Notes under the pieces: model-generated
Databases searched by the model: none
The model's input: the letters and a program-made list of their open reading frames with translations, nothing else
Told to the model about the DNA's origin: nothing
Translations under genes and position numbers: made by a program
Assembly (NCBI RefSeq): GCF_900105455.1
Contig: NZ_FNSF01000008.1
Span: 62,001 to 126,000, forward strand
Length of the DNA stretch: 64,000 bases
Origin: Tenacibaculum sp. MAR_2009_124
GTDB lineage: Bacteria > Bacteroidota > Bacteroidia > Flavobacteriales > Flavobacteriaceae
Reading direction: 5' to 3'
In this document: positions 23,939 through 33,730 of the stretch, one piece after another
Layout of the letters: each line of letters starts with the position of its first letter
Numbering within the stretch: the first letter of the stretch is position 1

Positions 23939-24847
23939 ATGAAAAACAAGATCTTACTGCTAGCTATTATAGGAATTATCTTTTCCTGTAATAAAGATGA
24001 AAACACCATTAATCCAACCCCAGAAAATCCAGAGCTACTTATACTCCCTATTGTAGTTCATATAATTCATGGAGGTGAAAATATAGGTCAAGGCTCCAAT
24101 TTATCTACTGAACGAATAAAAGAACAAATAAGATCTCTTAACGACGACTTCAGAAGAAAAAAAGGAACGTTAGGCGAAAATAATTCACCCATAAGTGATG
24201 ACTCATTTATTCAGTTTAAACTTACTGAAGTAACCCCTAATGGAAATCCGACAAATGGAATAACACGTATTAACTATTTTGAAAATATTCCTGATAAAGA
24301 CGTTAATGATCGCCCACATGATTGGCTACCTAAAATAGCATATTGGAATCCAGAAAAATATATAAATGTATGGGTTTATGGTGGCTTCCCACAAGATCAA
24401 CTTTTAGGTTTGGCCACTATTCCTACCACAAATTTACCAGGATTAGAAGCCCCCTTACAAGCTTTAGGCGATGGTATTATGATTAATGCTCTCCATTTTG
24501 GAAAATCCGATATGGATAGTGGGGCTAATTTAGGAAAAACACTTACACATGAAATGGGACACTTTTTAGGTTTATTCCATGTATGGGGACGATACGAAGG
24601 CAAGGGGTGTCAGCAACAAGATGATCATATACAAGATACAGCACCCGTCGCCGGGCCAATTGACAATTGCGATAATCCTCCACTAGCCTGTGATGGGAAA
24701 ATAGCTCCAGTAAATAATTATATGAACATCACCTACGATAAATGCCTCAATGTATTTACTAAAGAACAAATAAAAAGAATGCGATATGTTTTAGAAAATG
24801 CAGCTAGACGAAAAAACTTAACAAGTTCTAACACTATTGATAGATAA
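23939..24847 (+). CDS. Lipoprotein zinc metalloprotease, M43 (pappalysin/cytophagalysin) family
   Basis: A 302-residue metalloprotease. The start at 23939 gives a lipoprotein signal with lipobox cysteine C17 (GIIFSC); the frame extends 29 residues further up, but that part destroys the signal. The zinc site is HEMGHFLGLFH (H204, E205, H208, H214), followed by the Met-turn M262 in NNYMNITYDKC, as in M43 peptidases. Cysteines in the C-terminal third can form disulfides. The protein should be anchored in the outer membrane or periplasm and degrade peptides. Confidence 0.88.
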   Translation: MKNKILLLAIIGIIFSCNKDENTINPTPENPELLILPIVVHIIHGGENIGQGSNLSTERIKEQIRSLNDDFRRKKGTLGENNSPISDDSFIQFKLTEVTPNGNPTNGITRINYFENIPDKDVNDRPHDWLPKIAYWNPEKYINVWVYGGFPQDQLLGLATIPTTNLPGLEAPLQALGDGIMINALHFGKSDMDSGANLGKTLTHEMGHFLGLFHVWGRYEGKGCQQQDDHIQDTAPVAGPIDNCDNPPLACDGKIAPVNNYMNITYDKCLNVFTKEQIKRMRYVLENAARRKNLTSSNTIDR

Positions 24848-24893
24848 GAAATTTTAATCAATTTTGAATACAAAGAAGGAGAATTAGAAGAAG

Positions 24894-24922
24894 GATCAGC
24901 ATGTTGTAATGCTGATCTTTTT
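24894..24922 (+). terminator. Intrinsic terminator after the M43 protease gene
   Basis: Perfect 9-base arms, GATCAGCAT (24894-24902) and ATGCTGATC (24909-24917), with a 6-base loop and a following T run. Confidence 0.75.
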
Positions 24923-25100
24923 ATTTAAAAAATCAACACCATATTTAAAATATTAATTACGTTTTACTTAGACAAATTTTATTCCAAATAGACAATCACC
25001 AAGATAACTATGATATAGTCGTAATATGTACTCATGAAAAGTCTATAAGATGTTTGGGGCTTTCTTTAATTTTAAGCCGAAATAATATTGTTGCTATAAA

Positions 25101-25481
25101 TTGAAAATTCATAGAAAAAAGGCATTCACATTAAATCAAAACTCACATTCGGATACTATTAGTGTTATTCAAGTATGTTTATTTATCGGAATTCTAGGAA
25201 CATTTATCTATCTATTTTTTACAGATGAATTGAAATACATTCGTCATGAATCAACGTCAATTAGAGCCAAAATCGTTTCTGAGAGAAGATTCCATGTTGG
25301 CCATCGTCTTTATGTACAAACTGGAAAATGTGATTTTGTTTATGAACAAAAAAAGTATATTGTCCGATTCAAAACTAAAAACTATCGGGCAATTGGTTAT
25401 AAAAAAGAGTTTGAAATTGGAGATATAATAACTCTGAAAATTTCAACGAAAAATCCATCAATTACAAAGTTCAGGCATTAA
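25101..25481 (+). CDS. Hypothetical protein with one membrane span
   Basis: A 126-residue reading frame starting with TTG. One hydrophobic segment (VIQVCLFIGILGTFIYLFF, about 22-40) is followed by a basic, beta-rich soluble part with KCDFVYEQKKYIVRFK and a GDIITLKIS motif. The layout is like small DUF3592-type proteins that pair one helix with a beta domain, but I do not recognise a family with confidence. There is no ATG alternative near the start. Confidence 0.5.
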   Translation: MKIHRKKAFTLNQNSHSDTISVIQVCLFIGILGTFIYLFFTDELKYIRHESTSIRAKIVSERRFHVGHRLYVQTGKCDFVYEQKKYIVRFKTKNYRAIGYKKEFEIGDIITLKISTKNPSITKFRH

Positions 25482-25596
25482 ACTCCATACACTAATTCAC
25501 CTAACTCATTTTTAAAACACTAATTATCAAAATCGAACTAAATCAAAAAACGTATATTTATAAGAATCAACGATGAAACATAGTGATTCTTGAATT

Positions 25597-26643
25597 ATGG
25601 TGTATAGACGATTTCTTATAGTTTGCTTTTTCCTTATTTTAACTTCTTGTAACAGTGAACAAGAAATACAGCGATCTATAGAACCATCCCCTCCAATTCC
25701 TGAACAATTGGAAGGGCCATTTATAATTGAAAATACAAATCTTTTAAAAAACGATTCGATCGTTAGATATAAAGGCGTAAATGCTTTACATACCTATGGA
25801 CTTGGTAATCTCGATTTAATGGATATTTGGAATGTTGAAATCATTCGAGAGTTTATTGGTAATCTTCGAGAGCAACCCATTGACGGAAATCCCTTTTTGG
25901 GAAGCGATAATGTTTGGTATCATTCACTTCAAAACATTGTTAATCAAAATAGAACTCATAATAAAATTACCATTTTATGCCCTTTTGGTTGGGTAAACTC
26001 TAATGGACAACGAACGTTATTTACCGGACTAAATCCTTCCGAGCAGTCATTCTATCAGGCTTATAAAACAAAAATGAAACTCATTGCTGAACACTTCAAA
26101 AACCAACCCGATGTTTGGATAGAAGTTTGGAACGAACCTTATCATTGGGACAACGAAAACAATTATAGTCATAGCCTTTGGTTAAGCGATATGAAAGATA
26201 TGGTTGATAATCTTAGATGGGTGGAGAATTTTCAAAACATCATTATTGTTCCTGGGAATGAGCAAGGACAATCAGAAAATGCTATTTTAGAAAAAGGAAA
26301 TGGACTTTTGGAGAATAGATATAATATATTGTTTGACTTACATGCTTATGAAAAATGGCTTGTGAATACAAATCAAGAACAAATTACCACAAGAATTAAT
26401 CGTTTAGAAAATAATGACTATGCGATTATTATTGGTGAAATTGGAGTTCAAAATGTTGGTGAGGTAATGTCAGTTGAACATTTTTTAAGTGCTGCAGAAG
26501 AAACAAATACTTCTACCCTAGCCTGGTTATGGAAACTTGAAAGAGGTGATAACAATGCGCTACTTGCGGAAAATGGTGAACCTAATGCTAGTAACAATAA
26601 TAACTGCTGGGGAAACACTTTTAAAGAGTTTTTTGAGAGATAG
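25597..26643 (+). CDS. Glycoside hydrolase family 5-like lipoprotein
   Basis: A 348-residue lipoprotein (lipobox C18 in LILTSC). The barrel shows the GH-A clan landmarks: acid/base E180 in WIEVWNEPYHW, H249 and Y251 in FDLHAYEKW, nucleophile E281 in IIGEIGVQN, and a tryptophan near the end (LAWLWKL). This fits GH5-type endo-glucanases or mannanases. A surface-anchored position would suit polysaccharide use, but no SusC/SusD pair is in the window, so this is not a complete polysaccharide utilisation locus. Confidence 0.8.
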   Translation: MVYRRFLIVCFFLILTSCNSEQEIQRSIEPSPPIPEQLEGPFIIENTNLLKNDSIVRYKGVNALHTYGLGNLDLMDIWNVEIIREFIGNLREQPIDGNPFLGSDNVWYHSLQNIVNQNRTHNKITILCPFGWVNSNGQRTLFTGLNPSEQSFYQAYKTKMKLIAEHFKNQPDVWIEVWNEPYHWDNENNYSHSLWLSDMKDMVDNLRWVENFQNIIIVPGNEQGQSENAILEKGNGLLENRYNILFDLHAYEKWLVNTNQEQITTRINRLENNDYAIIIGEIGVQNVGEVMSVEHFLSAAEETNTSTLAWLWKLERGDNNALLAENGEPNASNNNNCWGNTFKEFFER

Positions 26644-26788
26644 CTTTTTTGATTTTGAAAATCTTCAATCCCCCCACATTTAAAACCTTATCTATAAAAC
26701 TTTTAGAATAGCTTATATAAACAAAAGTTTATATTTTTAAATCAGAAAAGGTAATCGATGAGAATAAAATCAAATGAATAAATGAAAT

Positions 26789-27661
26789 ATGAAAATTGAA
26801 AAAACAATAGACTTTATAAATAAACAAAACCCAAAAAGTAGAATTGATCTTATAAAAATTGAAGATATAAAATCAAAACAAACCAAAGATCATTCTTCTT
26901 ACCAATTTCATATTCTCAAATTTTATGCTCTACTTTTTGTAACTGATGGTAATGGCGACCACTTTATTGATTTTAATTCCTACAGTTGTGAAAAAGGAAC
27001 TGTTCTTTTTATTGGTAACGGTCAGGTGCACAGATTTTCTGAAACATCAAATTTGAAAGGTTTTTTACTCCCGTTTCATGATGACGCTTTTAATTTTTTA
27101 AATATCAAAAAATTAACCAATATTTTACAACTTTTCAATAACGAGCTAATTACTCCCAAAATACAATTAGATAATGATACTTTTTTAGGCTTAAAAAATA
27201 AATTTGAGCAAATTAAAAAAGAATATCTCGCTGTTAATGATACCCACTCTAATCAAATAATCGCGGCAGAATTATATACTATTTTTTCCATTTTACAGAG
27301 ACAGAGTAATACTAATCATGATATAAACACAAAATCTCAACATTTAATTAAGTTTCTTGCATTCCAAGACCTTCTTATTGAGCATATTTTTAATACTTCC
27401 AAAGTTCAAGACTATGCTAAATGGCTCAGTATATCAGGAAAAACCCTTAATTATATTATCAAAAGCATTACAAAAAAACAGGCTAAAACATATATTAATG
27501 AATATTATCTCTTACGCATAAAACGAGTCCTTATGAACAGAGAGCTCTCTATAAAGGAATGCGCTTTTCAAACTGGTTTTGAAGACCTTTCAAATTTCCA
27601 TAACTTTTTTAAGCATCATATAAAACTAACACCTGAGCAATTTCGACGTAAATACAGTTAA
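26789..27661 (+). CDS. AraC family transcriptional regulator (cupin sensor domain)
   Basis: A 290-residue regulator. The N-terminal half is a beta-rich AraC-binding (cupin-like) domain with YALLFVTDGNGDHFIDF and VLFIGNGQVHRFSE; the C-terminal 100 residues carry two helix-turn-helix motifs, ending in CAFQTGFEDLSNFHNFFKHHIKLTPEQFRRKY. It is followed by the four-span membrane protein and the ABM-like lipoprotein on the same strand, which are possible targets. Confidence 0.9.
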   Translation: MKIEKTIDFINKQNPKSRIDLIKIEDIKSKQTKDHSSYQFHILKFYALLFVTDGNGDHFIDFNSYSCEKGTVLFIGNGQVHRFSETSNLKGFLLPFHDDAFNFLNIKKLTNILQLFNNELITPKIQLDNDTFLGLKNKFEQIKKEYLAVNDTHSNQIIAAELYTIFSILQRQSNTNHDINTKSQHLIKFLAFQDLLIEHIFNTSKVQDYAKWLSISGKTLNYIIKSITKKQAKTYINEYYLLRIKRVLMNRELSIKECAFQTGFEDLSNFHNFFKHHIKLTPEQFRRKYS

Positions 27662-27765
27662 TTTCCTTTTTTTACAATTCTTAACCCCATAAATACAACT
27701 ACGACAACTTTGTAGCTTCCTAATTTTACACCGTTCAATTATAACACAAGTAATTTAGGTTAAAT

Positions 27766-28179
27766 ATGTCGCAAAGTAAAAAACAACTCGTTCCCTTCTG
27801 GGTTATCGTTCTTCAAGTAATTCTTACTTTAATTATGCTTGGTCAGGTTTACATGTATTTCTTCAATAATCATTTGATTACAGAATCTGGAATTGAAATA
27901 AATGGAGTTCCTACTTTGAATCTCATATACGAAATGGGAGCAAGAACCTTTGTTATGGTTATTGCCTCTATTTATGTGCTTGTTACCCAAAACCCAAAAC
28001 AATTTCTTGTTGTTTTAATAATGAACATTGCACGAGAAGCCCAAGAGATGGTCATAGATCCTTTATTTCCAATCTTAAATGCACCTGTATCTCCTTTAAC
28101 AGATTTTCTGATACATCTTGTTATCGTAATTATTGAAATCTGGGCCTTTGTTGTTGTTTATAAATCACAAAATAAATAA
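27766..28179 (+). CDS. Hypothetical four-span membrane protein
   Basis: A 137-residue integral membrane protein with about four hydrophobic spans: VIVLQVILTLIMLGQVYMYFF, TFVMVIASIYVLV, FLVVLIMNIA, and FLIHLVIVIIEIWAFVVVY. It recalls DUF4345-type small membrane proteins but I do not assign it. It ends 8 bases before the ABM-like lipoprotein gene, so the two are very likely cotranscribed. Confidence 0.7.
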   Translation: MSQSKKQLVPFWVIVLQVILTLIMLGQVYMYFFNNHLITESGIEINGVPTLNLIYEMGARTFVMVIASIYVLVTQNPKQFLVVLIMNIAREAQEMVIDPLFPILNAPVSPLTDFLIHLVIVIIEIWAFVVVYKSQNK

Positions 28180-28187
28180 TTGTAAAA

Positions 28188-29366
28188 ATGAATGTTTTAA
28201 AATTAACTTTAGTCGCCATTATTGGCTCAATTTTCTTTGCATCATGCAATGATGATGATCACACTGTTCCATCTGAGGAAGTAACTTCTATTGTTGTTGA
28301 AGTAACCACTTTTAATTTGAATTCAGATATAGACTCAAATTCCTTCGAAATAAGGGATACTGAGATAGAAGAAGATTTTGCTTCTCAACAACCTGGTTTT
28401 CTCAAACGTATGAGTGGTTTTGATGCCAATGGAAAATATGTAGTAATGGTATTTTGGGAAACTTTGGCTGATGCAGATGCTTCAATTGCTGCTTTTGGGT
28501 CTGATCCAAGTGTAGCTGATTACTTTGCTATGATTGACGGAGCTACATTTAGCGCTGAACGATATACTACTTTTGCTATTCCAAATATAGAATTTGACCT
28601 AGAGTCGAAAAATGTAATAGAAGTAACTACATTTAACCTAAATGATGGTATTGATGCGAATTCATTTATTTCAAGAGATTCCGAAATAGAACGAGATTTT
28701 GCATCGCTTCAGCCAGGTTTTATAAGGCGAACAAGTGGTGTTGATGAAAATGGAAAATATGCGGTAATAGTTTTTTGGGATACTCTTGATGATGCCGATG
28801 CCTCAATAGCTGCTTTTGGACAAGACCCAACAGTTGCTGATTACTTTGCTATGATTGATGGTGCTACTTTTAGTGCTGAAAGATTTACAATTTTCGTTCC
28901 ACCTCTTAACGAAGGTGTTGATATAACCATGAGAAATACATTACAGGACCCCGGAGAACCTGAAGTTAGCTATCCTTCTCTTTTTGGACAACCTGATGAT
29001 GCTTATGATGAGTTTGCTACACTTTCTAATTCAACATCTGAATTCTCAACTGCTTTGGCTCAAAATGGGACTCCAGCCGGAGATATTAGTGGATTATACA
29101 ACATTAACTTAACCCAAAACAGTATTTCATATACAGTTCTTCCTGAAGCAACAGATCCTTTTTGGAGCAATGTCTTTGGACTATTTCCTGCTGGAAAAAC
29201 AGATAGGTATTACTTTACCTTTTCACAACCTCATAACGTTACAGGATTTAGCAGCAATGAAGAATGGATTAACGTTCGAATAGACTCAGATACTGTATTG
29301 GTAGTCGAGCTATCCGAAGGCTACGATTTACAACCTGGTGTTTCGTTTGACATCAGTCTGCATTAA
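28188..29366 (+). CDS. Lipoprotein with two tandem ABM-like domains and an unknown C-terminal domain
   Basis: A 392-residue lipoprotein (C20 in FFASC). Residues about 36-132 and 143-239 are two copies of one domain with a period of 107 residues; each begins VEVTTFNLN or IEVTTFNLN and ends DGATFSAER. The strand-helix pattern with PGF and VVMVFWET/VIVFWDT looks like the dimeric alpha/beta barrel of antibiotic biosynthesis monooxygenase-like proteins; two copies in one chain could fold as a pseudo-dimer. The remaining 150 residues (FGQPDDAYDEFATLSN onward) are beta-rich and not recognised. No cofactor residues could be identified. Confidence 0.75.
   Translation: MNVLKLTLVAIIGSIFFASCNDDDHTVPSEEVTSIVVEVTTFNLNSDIDSNSFEIRDTEIEEDFASQQPGFLKRMSGFDANGKYVVMVFWETLADADASIAAFGSDPSVADYFAMIDGATFSAERYTTFAIPNIEFDLESKNVIEVTTFNLNDGIDANSFISRDSEIERDFASLQPGFIRRTSGVDENGKYAVIVFWDTLDDADASIAAFGQDPTVADYFAMIDGATFSAERFTIFVPPLNEGVDITMRNTLQDPGEPEVSYPSLFGQPDDAYDEFATLSNSTSEFSTALAQNGTPAGDISGLYNINLTQNSISYTVLPEATDPFWSNVFGLFPAGKTDRYYFTFSQPHNVTGFSSNEEWINVRIDSDTVLVVELSEGYDLQPGVSFDISLH
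28299..28904 (+). repeat. Internal tandem duplication of 321 bases within the lipoprotein gene
   Basis: Two in-frame copies, beginning near 28299 and 28620. The copies differ at many third positions and in parts such as the segment after residue 130, so the duplication is not recent. Ends are approximate. Confidence 0.8.
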
Positions 29367-29564
29367 GGAAATTTATATTTTTAGGAATAAACTAAAGCGG
29401 TTTGAATTTAGATTTAAATCGCTTTTGCTTATCAAATCATTAAATAACCTCTCAAACTTTAAATTAAAAATAGAATGTCGAAAAACTGATCCTGTCAAAC
29501 AAAATAAATTATATTTAGTACTTGGAAACAATTTGTGGAACGAACTCACCAAGCCGATTAATTT

Positions 29565-30599
29565 ATGATAAATGATATTGCTAAAATTACCGTATTTTTA
29601 TTACTTCTATTGGCTCTTTTTATAATAACTGTACCTTCAAAAAACAAGGCCTCTAACTATTTTTTTGCAGCGTTTCTCATTGTTACTTCTTTTGATTTTA
29701 CTGCTATATTTTTAGAAAATGTATTTATAAATTTTCCTGCTTTAAATGCTACGCGGGTAGCTACTGTTTTTCTGCAAATGCCGCTATTCTACTTATATGT
29801 GAAAAAGACTTGCTATAAAGATTTAAAAATATCTTTCAAGGAATTACTTCACGGAATACCTTTTCTTATTTTTTTAGGGTTGTTTTTAACTGTTGGTTTA
29901 TCAGGGCATACAGACTTGATTTACGAAGCGAGTACTCAAACTCAATATTACTCTTATATCATTGCAATACTTTATACGTTAAAACAATATCGAAATACTT
30001 ATTTAGAGAATTACACTTCTGGAAACGAAACTTACAAATGGTTAAAAACAACTACTTTATTATTTCTAATAGGCAATTCTTTAGTTCTTCTAAGAGCGGT
30101 TCTTGATAAAGAAAAACTTCTTATTTTAAATACTATTATTTTCTCATTTGCCTTAACTATTATATGTTGGTTTGTTTTAAAAACAATGAGAACACCTCAT
30201 TTATTTACAGGTATTCACAAAGACATAAAACCACTACCTCAAAAAGAAACCATCGAAGAAAGTGAAAAATACGACGATGATATAGCCATTCTAAAAAGGT
30301 TTATGAAAGAGAACAAACCTTATTTAGATGACTCACTTACACTTCAAAAATTAGCCAAACAAATTAATATTCCTGAGAAACATCTTTCCTTTGTTATAAA
30401 CAAAGTTGTTGGTAAACACTTTTACGATTATATCAACTTTCACCGTATTGAAGAAGCTAAGATTCTTTTGAAGAATAAAGACTTAAATATTCAAGAAATA
30501 ATGTACGATATTGGTTTTAATTCTAAATCTTCGTTCAATGCAGCTTTCAAAAAAAACACTGCTACTACCCCATCAACATACAGGAAAACAGCAGTTTAA
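29565..30599 (+). CDS. Membrane-anchored AraC family transcriptional regulator
   Basis: A 344-residue protein. The first about 210 residues contain six or seven hydrophobic spans, beginning IAKITVFLLLLLALFIITV and ending ICWFVLK; the rest is a typical AraC DNA-binding domain (LTLQKLAKQINIPEKHLSFVINK... IMYDIGFNSKSSFNAAFKK). This 7TM-AraC architecture is common in Bacteroidota and probably senses a membrane or extracellular signal. It lies 198 bases after the ABM-like lipoprotein and before the serine hydrolases; its targets are not known. Confidence 0.9.
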   Translation: MINDIAKITVFLLLLLALFIITVPSKNKASNYFFAAFLIVTSFDFTAIFLENVFINFPALNATRVATVFLQMPLFYLYVKKTCYKDLKISFKELLHGIPFLIFLGLFLTVGLSGHTDLIYEASTQTQYYSYIIAILYTLKQYRNTYLENYTSGNETYKWLKTTTLLFLIGNSLVLLRAVLDKEKLLILNTIIFSFALTIICWFVLKTMRTPHLFTGIHKDIKPLPQKETIEESEKYDDDIAILKRFMKENKPYLDDSLTLQKLAKQINIPEKHLSFVINKVVGKHFYDYINFHRIEEAKILLKNKDLNIQEIMYDIGFNSKSSFNAAFKKNTATTPSTYRKTAV

Positions 30600-30720
30600 A
30601 AAAGTATGACTTTTATTCGAACCTTTTTTTAATAGAAATATGGGACGAATTATTTTACTAAAACCCTTAGCTGGTTTTTAACCTTCATCTTTGACTTAAA
30701 TCATTAAAAAACTTAATATT

Positions 30721-32349
30721 ATGAGTCTTCGATTAAAATTTGTTTTATTCCTTTTTATCATATCTATTAGAACTTATTCCCAAGAAATAACTCAAGCAAA
30801 ACTGGGAAAAATTGACGCACTTTTTCATTCTTATTTTTCTAAAGAAAAACCAGGAGCTATATTTTCTATTCTAAAAAATGGACAAAAAATTTTTCAAAAA
30901 AGTCAAGGTTTGGCTAATATTGAATATCAAATACCTATTAACAACACTACTCGTTTTAATATTGCCTCAGTCTCAAAACAATTTACCGCCTATTTAGGTT
31001 TATTACTAGAAGAAGAAGGTAAACTATCATTTGATGATGATATTAGAGACTACTTACCAGAATTGAGTCATTTGCCTCATAAAATCACCATTACACAATT
31101 AGTAAATCACACTCATGGTTTGTCAAATCCAGATGAACTTGCTCAACTTAGCGGGAAAAATTTCATGGATCATAAAGACATTGTTGCAATGCTTTTAAAA
31201 ATAAAAAAGCCGACTTTTTTACCTGGAAACAAGTTCGAATATAACAACACTGGATATATTCTCTTCTCGGAAATAATTGAACGTATTGAAAAAACTCCTT
31301 TTGAAGAACAGCTTAAAAAAAGAATCTTTTTACCCCTAGGTATGCATAATACATATGCTGTAAAGTATACAAGCAATATAATTAAAAATAAAGCTTTTTC
31401 ATATCAAGAGCACAATGGCGACTTCATTCAGCAACCAGTAAAGCTATCAACTATTGGTTCTTCAGGAATATATACTTCTATGCATGATTTGAGTATATGG
31501 GCAAACAATTACCATAAAATTAAGCTTGGAAAGGGAGTATTCTATAATAAAATGGAAGAAATTACCATTACCAATTCTCAAGTTAAAACAAATTACGGCT
31601 TAGGTTTACACAAGGATATTTACAAAGGAATAGAAATCGTTTTCCACGGAGGAGGAACTGAAAGCTATCGTTCCTATATTTTGCATGTCCCATCTCATAA
31701 GTTATCTTTTGTTTTCCTTTCAAACGCAGGAGGTATGACAGGACTAGATGTTGTTTATAAATCATTAGAAATAGTTCTAAGTGAAGAATTAACGGAACCC
31801 ACATCTAATAGTAATAAAGCAAACTTGAAAGACTTTGAAGGCACTTATGAAATTTACCCAGGATACTATTATAATTTCATTGTTGAAAAAGGAAAGTTAT
31901 GTTGGCAACAATTTGGAAACGATGCCAAAACACCTCTCACAGCTTTAGCCAATAATACCTACGAATTCCCATACATTCCTCATTCCAAATTTGTCTTTCA
32001 TAAGAATCGAATGGTTTTCCATATCGCCGATATTGCTCGTTATTGTAAAAAAGTATCCATTAAAAAGCCTCTAAATCAAATAAATATTAATTTAACCAAA
32101 TATGTTGGTCATTATAAAAATGAAGAGCTAAATACTATTTATGAATTGAAAGTTATCGATAATGAATTAGTTGCCAAGCACAACTCTAATAATATTATCT
32201 TGCTTAAAATATTAAAGGAAGATAACTTTTATACAAATGAATATTACTTCGGAAAGGTAGATTTTAACATAAATGACAACGAAGAGGTGATTGGGTTTAA
32301 AGTATCCGCTCAATCCTTAAATGAAATTGAATTTAAAAAAATTAACTAA
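30721..32349 (+). CDS. Serine hydrolase, beta-lactamase/class C PBP-like
   Basis: A 542-residue secreted protein with a signal peptide cut near TYSQ (about 20). The catalytic motifs of the class C beta-lactamase/D-peptidase family are S83-V-S-K86, Y173-N-N175, and HGG in IVFHGGGTESYRS. The C-terminal 180 residues form a lipocalin-like/DUF3471-type beta domain as in many such esterases or peptidases. The target may be a D-amino-acid peptide or an ester; the sequence does not decide. The next gene encodes a second member of the family, 7 bases downstream. Confidence 0.85.
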   Translation: MSLRLKFVLFLFIISIRTYSQEITQAKLGKIDALFHSYFSKEKPGAIFSILKNGQKIFQKSQGLANIEYQIPINNTTRFNIASVSKQFTAYLGLLLEEEGKLSFDDDIRDYLPELSHLPHKITITQLVNHTHGLSNPDELAQLSGKNFMDHKDIVAMLLKIKKPTFLPGNKFEYNNTGYILFSEIIERIEKTPFEEQLKKRIFLPLGMHNTYAVKYTSNIIKNKAFSYQEHNGDFIQQPVKLSTIGSSGIYTSMHDLSIWANNYHKIKLGKGVFYNKMEEITITNSQVKTNYGLGLHKDIYKGIEIVFHGGGTESYRSYILHVPSHKLSFVFLSNAGGMTGLDVVYKSLEIVLSEELTEPTSNSNKANLKDFEGTYEIYPGYYYNFIVEKGKLCWQQFGNDAKTPLTALANNTYEFPYIPHSKFVFHKNRMVFHIADIARYCKKVSIKKPLNQININLTKYVGHYKNEELNTIYELKVIDNELVAKHNSNNIILLKILKEDNFYTNEYYFGKVDFNINDNEEVIGFKVSAQSLNEIEFKKIN

Positions 32350-32356
32350 AAAAAAT

Positions 32357-33598
32357 ATGAAAACACTTAAACACATTGCAGTAATTATCGTTATTTTATT
32401 ACTTTGGACAGCATTAATAGGTTATGGCTTTATGGATGGTTTCCTTTTAAAACCATTAACTAATGAGAATACTCCTGAGGCTTTTAAAGAAGCAGTAAAA
32501 CAAAAAGTCAATGATGAATACTTAGGGAATTTCGCTATGTCCTTAATTGAGAATGGAAACGTATCTGAACAATGGTACTTTTCTGAAGGTAATGAGGTTA
32601 CTAAAAACACGCTATTTCCTGTTGCTTCCATTAGTAAATGGGTGAGTTCTTTTGCTGTTATGAAACTCGTTGAAGAAGGAAAGGTAAATTTAGATACTCC
32701 TATTGATCAATATCTTACTCGATGGCATTTACCCGAAAGTGAATACGATAATAGTAAAGTTACCGTTAGGAAACTACTCTCACACTCTTCTGGATTAGTT
32801 GATGATTTGGGTTATGGAGGTTTTCCTCCAAATGAAGCTATTCAAACTATTGAAGAATCGTTAACAAAAGCGAAAGATTCAGGAAACTCTGAAGGAAAAG
32901 CAATCGTTGGTTATGAACCTGGAAGTAAATATATGTATTCAGGCGCTGGCTATACTTTGTTACAACTATTGATTGAAGAGGTTAGTGGTAAATCGTTTCA
33001 GGAATACATTAAAAATGAAGTGTTACTCCCTTTAAATATGCAACAATCCACGTTCAGTTACCAAGGACAGAATCTTGAAGTTGCTAAGGTTTACAAAACT
33101 GATGGTGCTACAAGAGTTATGAATAAATTTACTGCACTTGCCGCTGCAGGTCTTTACACCAGTACTAATGATTTATCAAAATTCTTATTGGCAAATGTTT
33201 CTGAAAACCCTGTGCTCTCAAAAGAAACAATGAACACTATGCAAAAAGCAGAAACATTTATTAATAATACTCCTGTTTATGGATTAGGCCCTCATTTGTA
33301 TAGTCAAAACGATACTAACTCCCATATTATTGGGCATGATGGTAGTGGAAATAACGCTATTAATACCGCCGCTAGAATTGATGTTAATTCAAAATCTGGG
33401 ATCATTGTTTTGGAAACTGGAAATTGGAGTATAGCATCTGCTATCGCTGATGAATGGATATTTTGGAAAGCAGGTATTGCCGATTATGTAGTTATGCAGA
33501 GAAATAAATCGTACGTATTAACACTGCTAATCGGTGGTTATATTACTCTTATCTTTCTATATATAATTATCATTTTAAAGAAAAAAGGAAAAGTATAA
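32357..33598 (+). CDS. Membrane-anchored serine hydrolase, beta-lactamase family
   Basis: A 413-residue paralogue-type protein of the previous gene. S91-I-S-K94 is the nucleophile motif, YSG in YMYSGAGY the second motif, and HDGSGNN takes the place of KTG/HxG. It has a hydrophobic N-terminal segment (HIAVIIVILLLWTALIGYGF) and a C-terminal span (LLIGGYITLIFLYIIII) followed by a basic tail, so the active domain faces the periplasm between two anchors. ATG at 32357 is chosen; the frame is open from 32321 but that would overlap the previous gene by 29 bases. Confidence 0.85.
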   Translation: MKTLKHIAVIIVILLLWTALIGYGFMDGFLLKPLTNENTPEAFKEAVKQKVNDEYLGNFAMSLIENGNVSEQWYFSEGNEVTKNTLFPVASISKWVSSFAVMKLVEEGKVNLDTPIDQYLTRWHLPESEYDNSKVTVRKLLSHSSGLVDDLGYGGFPPNEAIQTIEESLTKAKDSGNSEGKAIVGYEPGSKYMYSGAGYTLLQLLIEEVSGKSFQEYIKNEVLLPLNMQQSTFSYQGQNLEVAKVYKTDGATRVMNKFTALAAAGLYTSTNDLSKFLLANVSENPVLSKETMNTMQKAETFINNTPVYGLGPHLYSQNDTNSHIIGHDGSGNNAINTAARIDVNSKSGIIVLETGNWSIASAIADEWIFWKAGIADYVVMQRNKSYVLTLLIGGYITLIFLYIIIILKKKGKV

Positions 33599-33730
33599 TT
33601 CCCAAGTTACAAACGACTTTCTAGATCGTCATAAATATGTTGTATCACAAATCACACTACTTTCAAAAATCAATCCAACGAATTTAGAAGGTTTTGTATA
33701 ATATTCATTCCTTTTTTATAAAAACAAAAT

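Noticed and set aside
29338..29568. A 76-codon plus-strand frame overlapping the end of the ABM-like lipoprotein gene
   Set aside because: It overlaps the end of a better gene and the start of the next one, has no recognisable features and a random-looking, basic composition.
25597..33598. A polysaccharide utilisation locus around the GH5, esterase and sulfatase genes
   Set aside because: There is no SusC/SusD pair, no other carbohydrate-active enzyme cluster, and the genes are on different strands with separate terminators.
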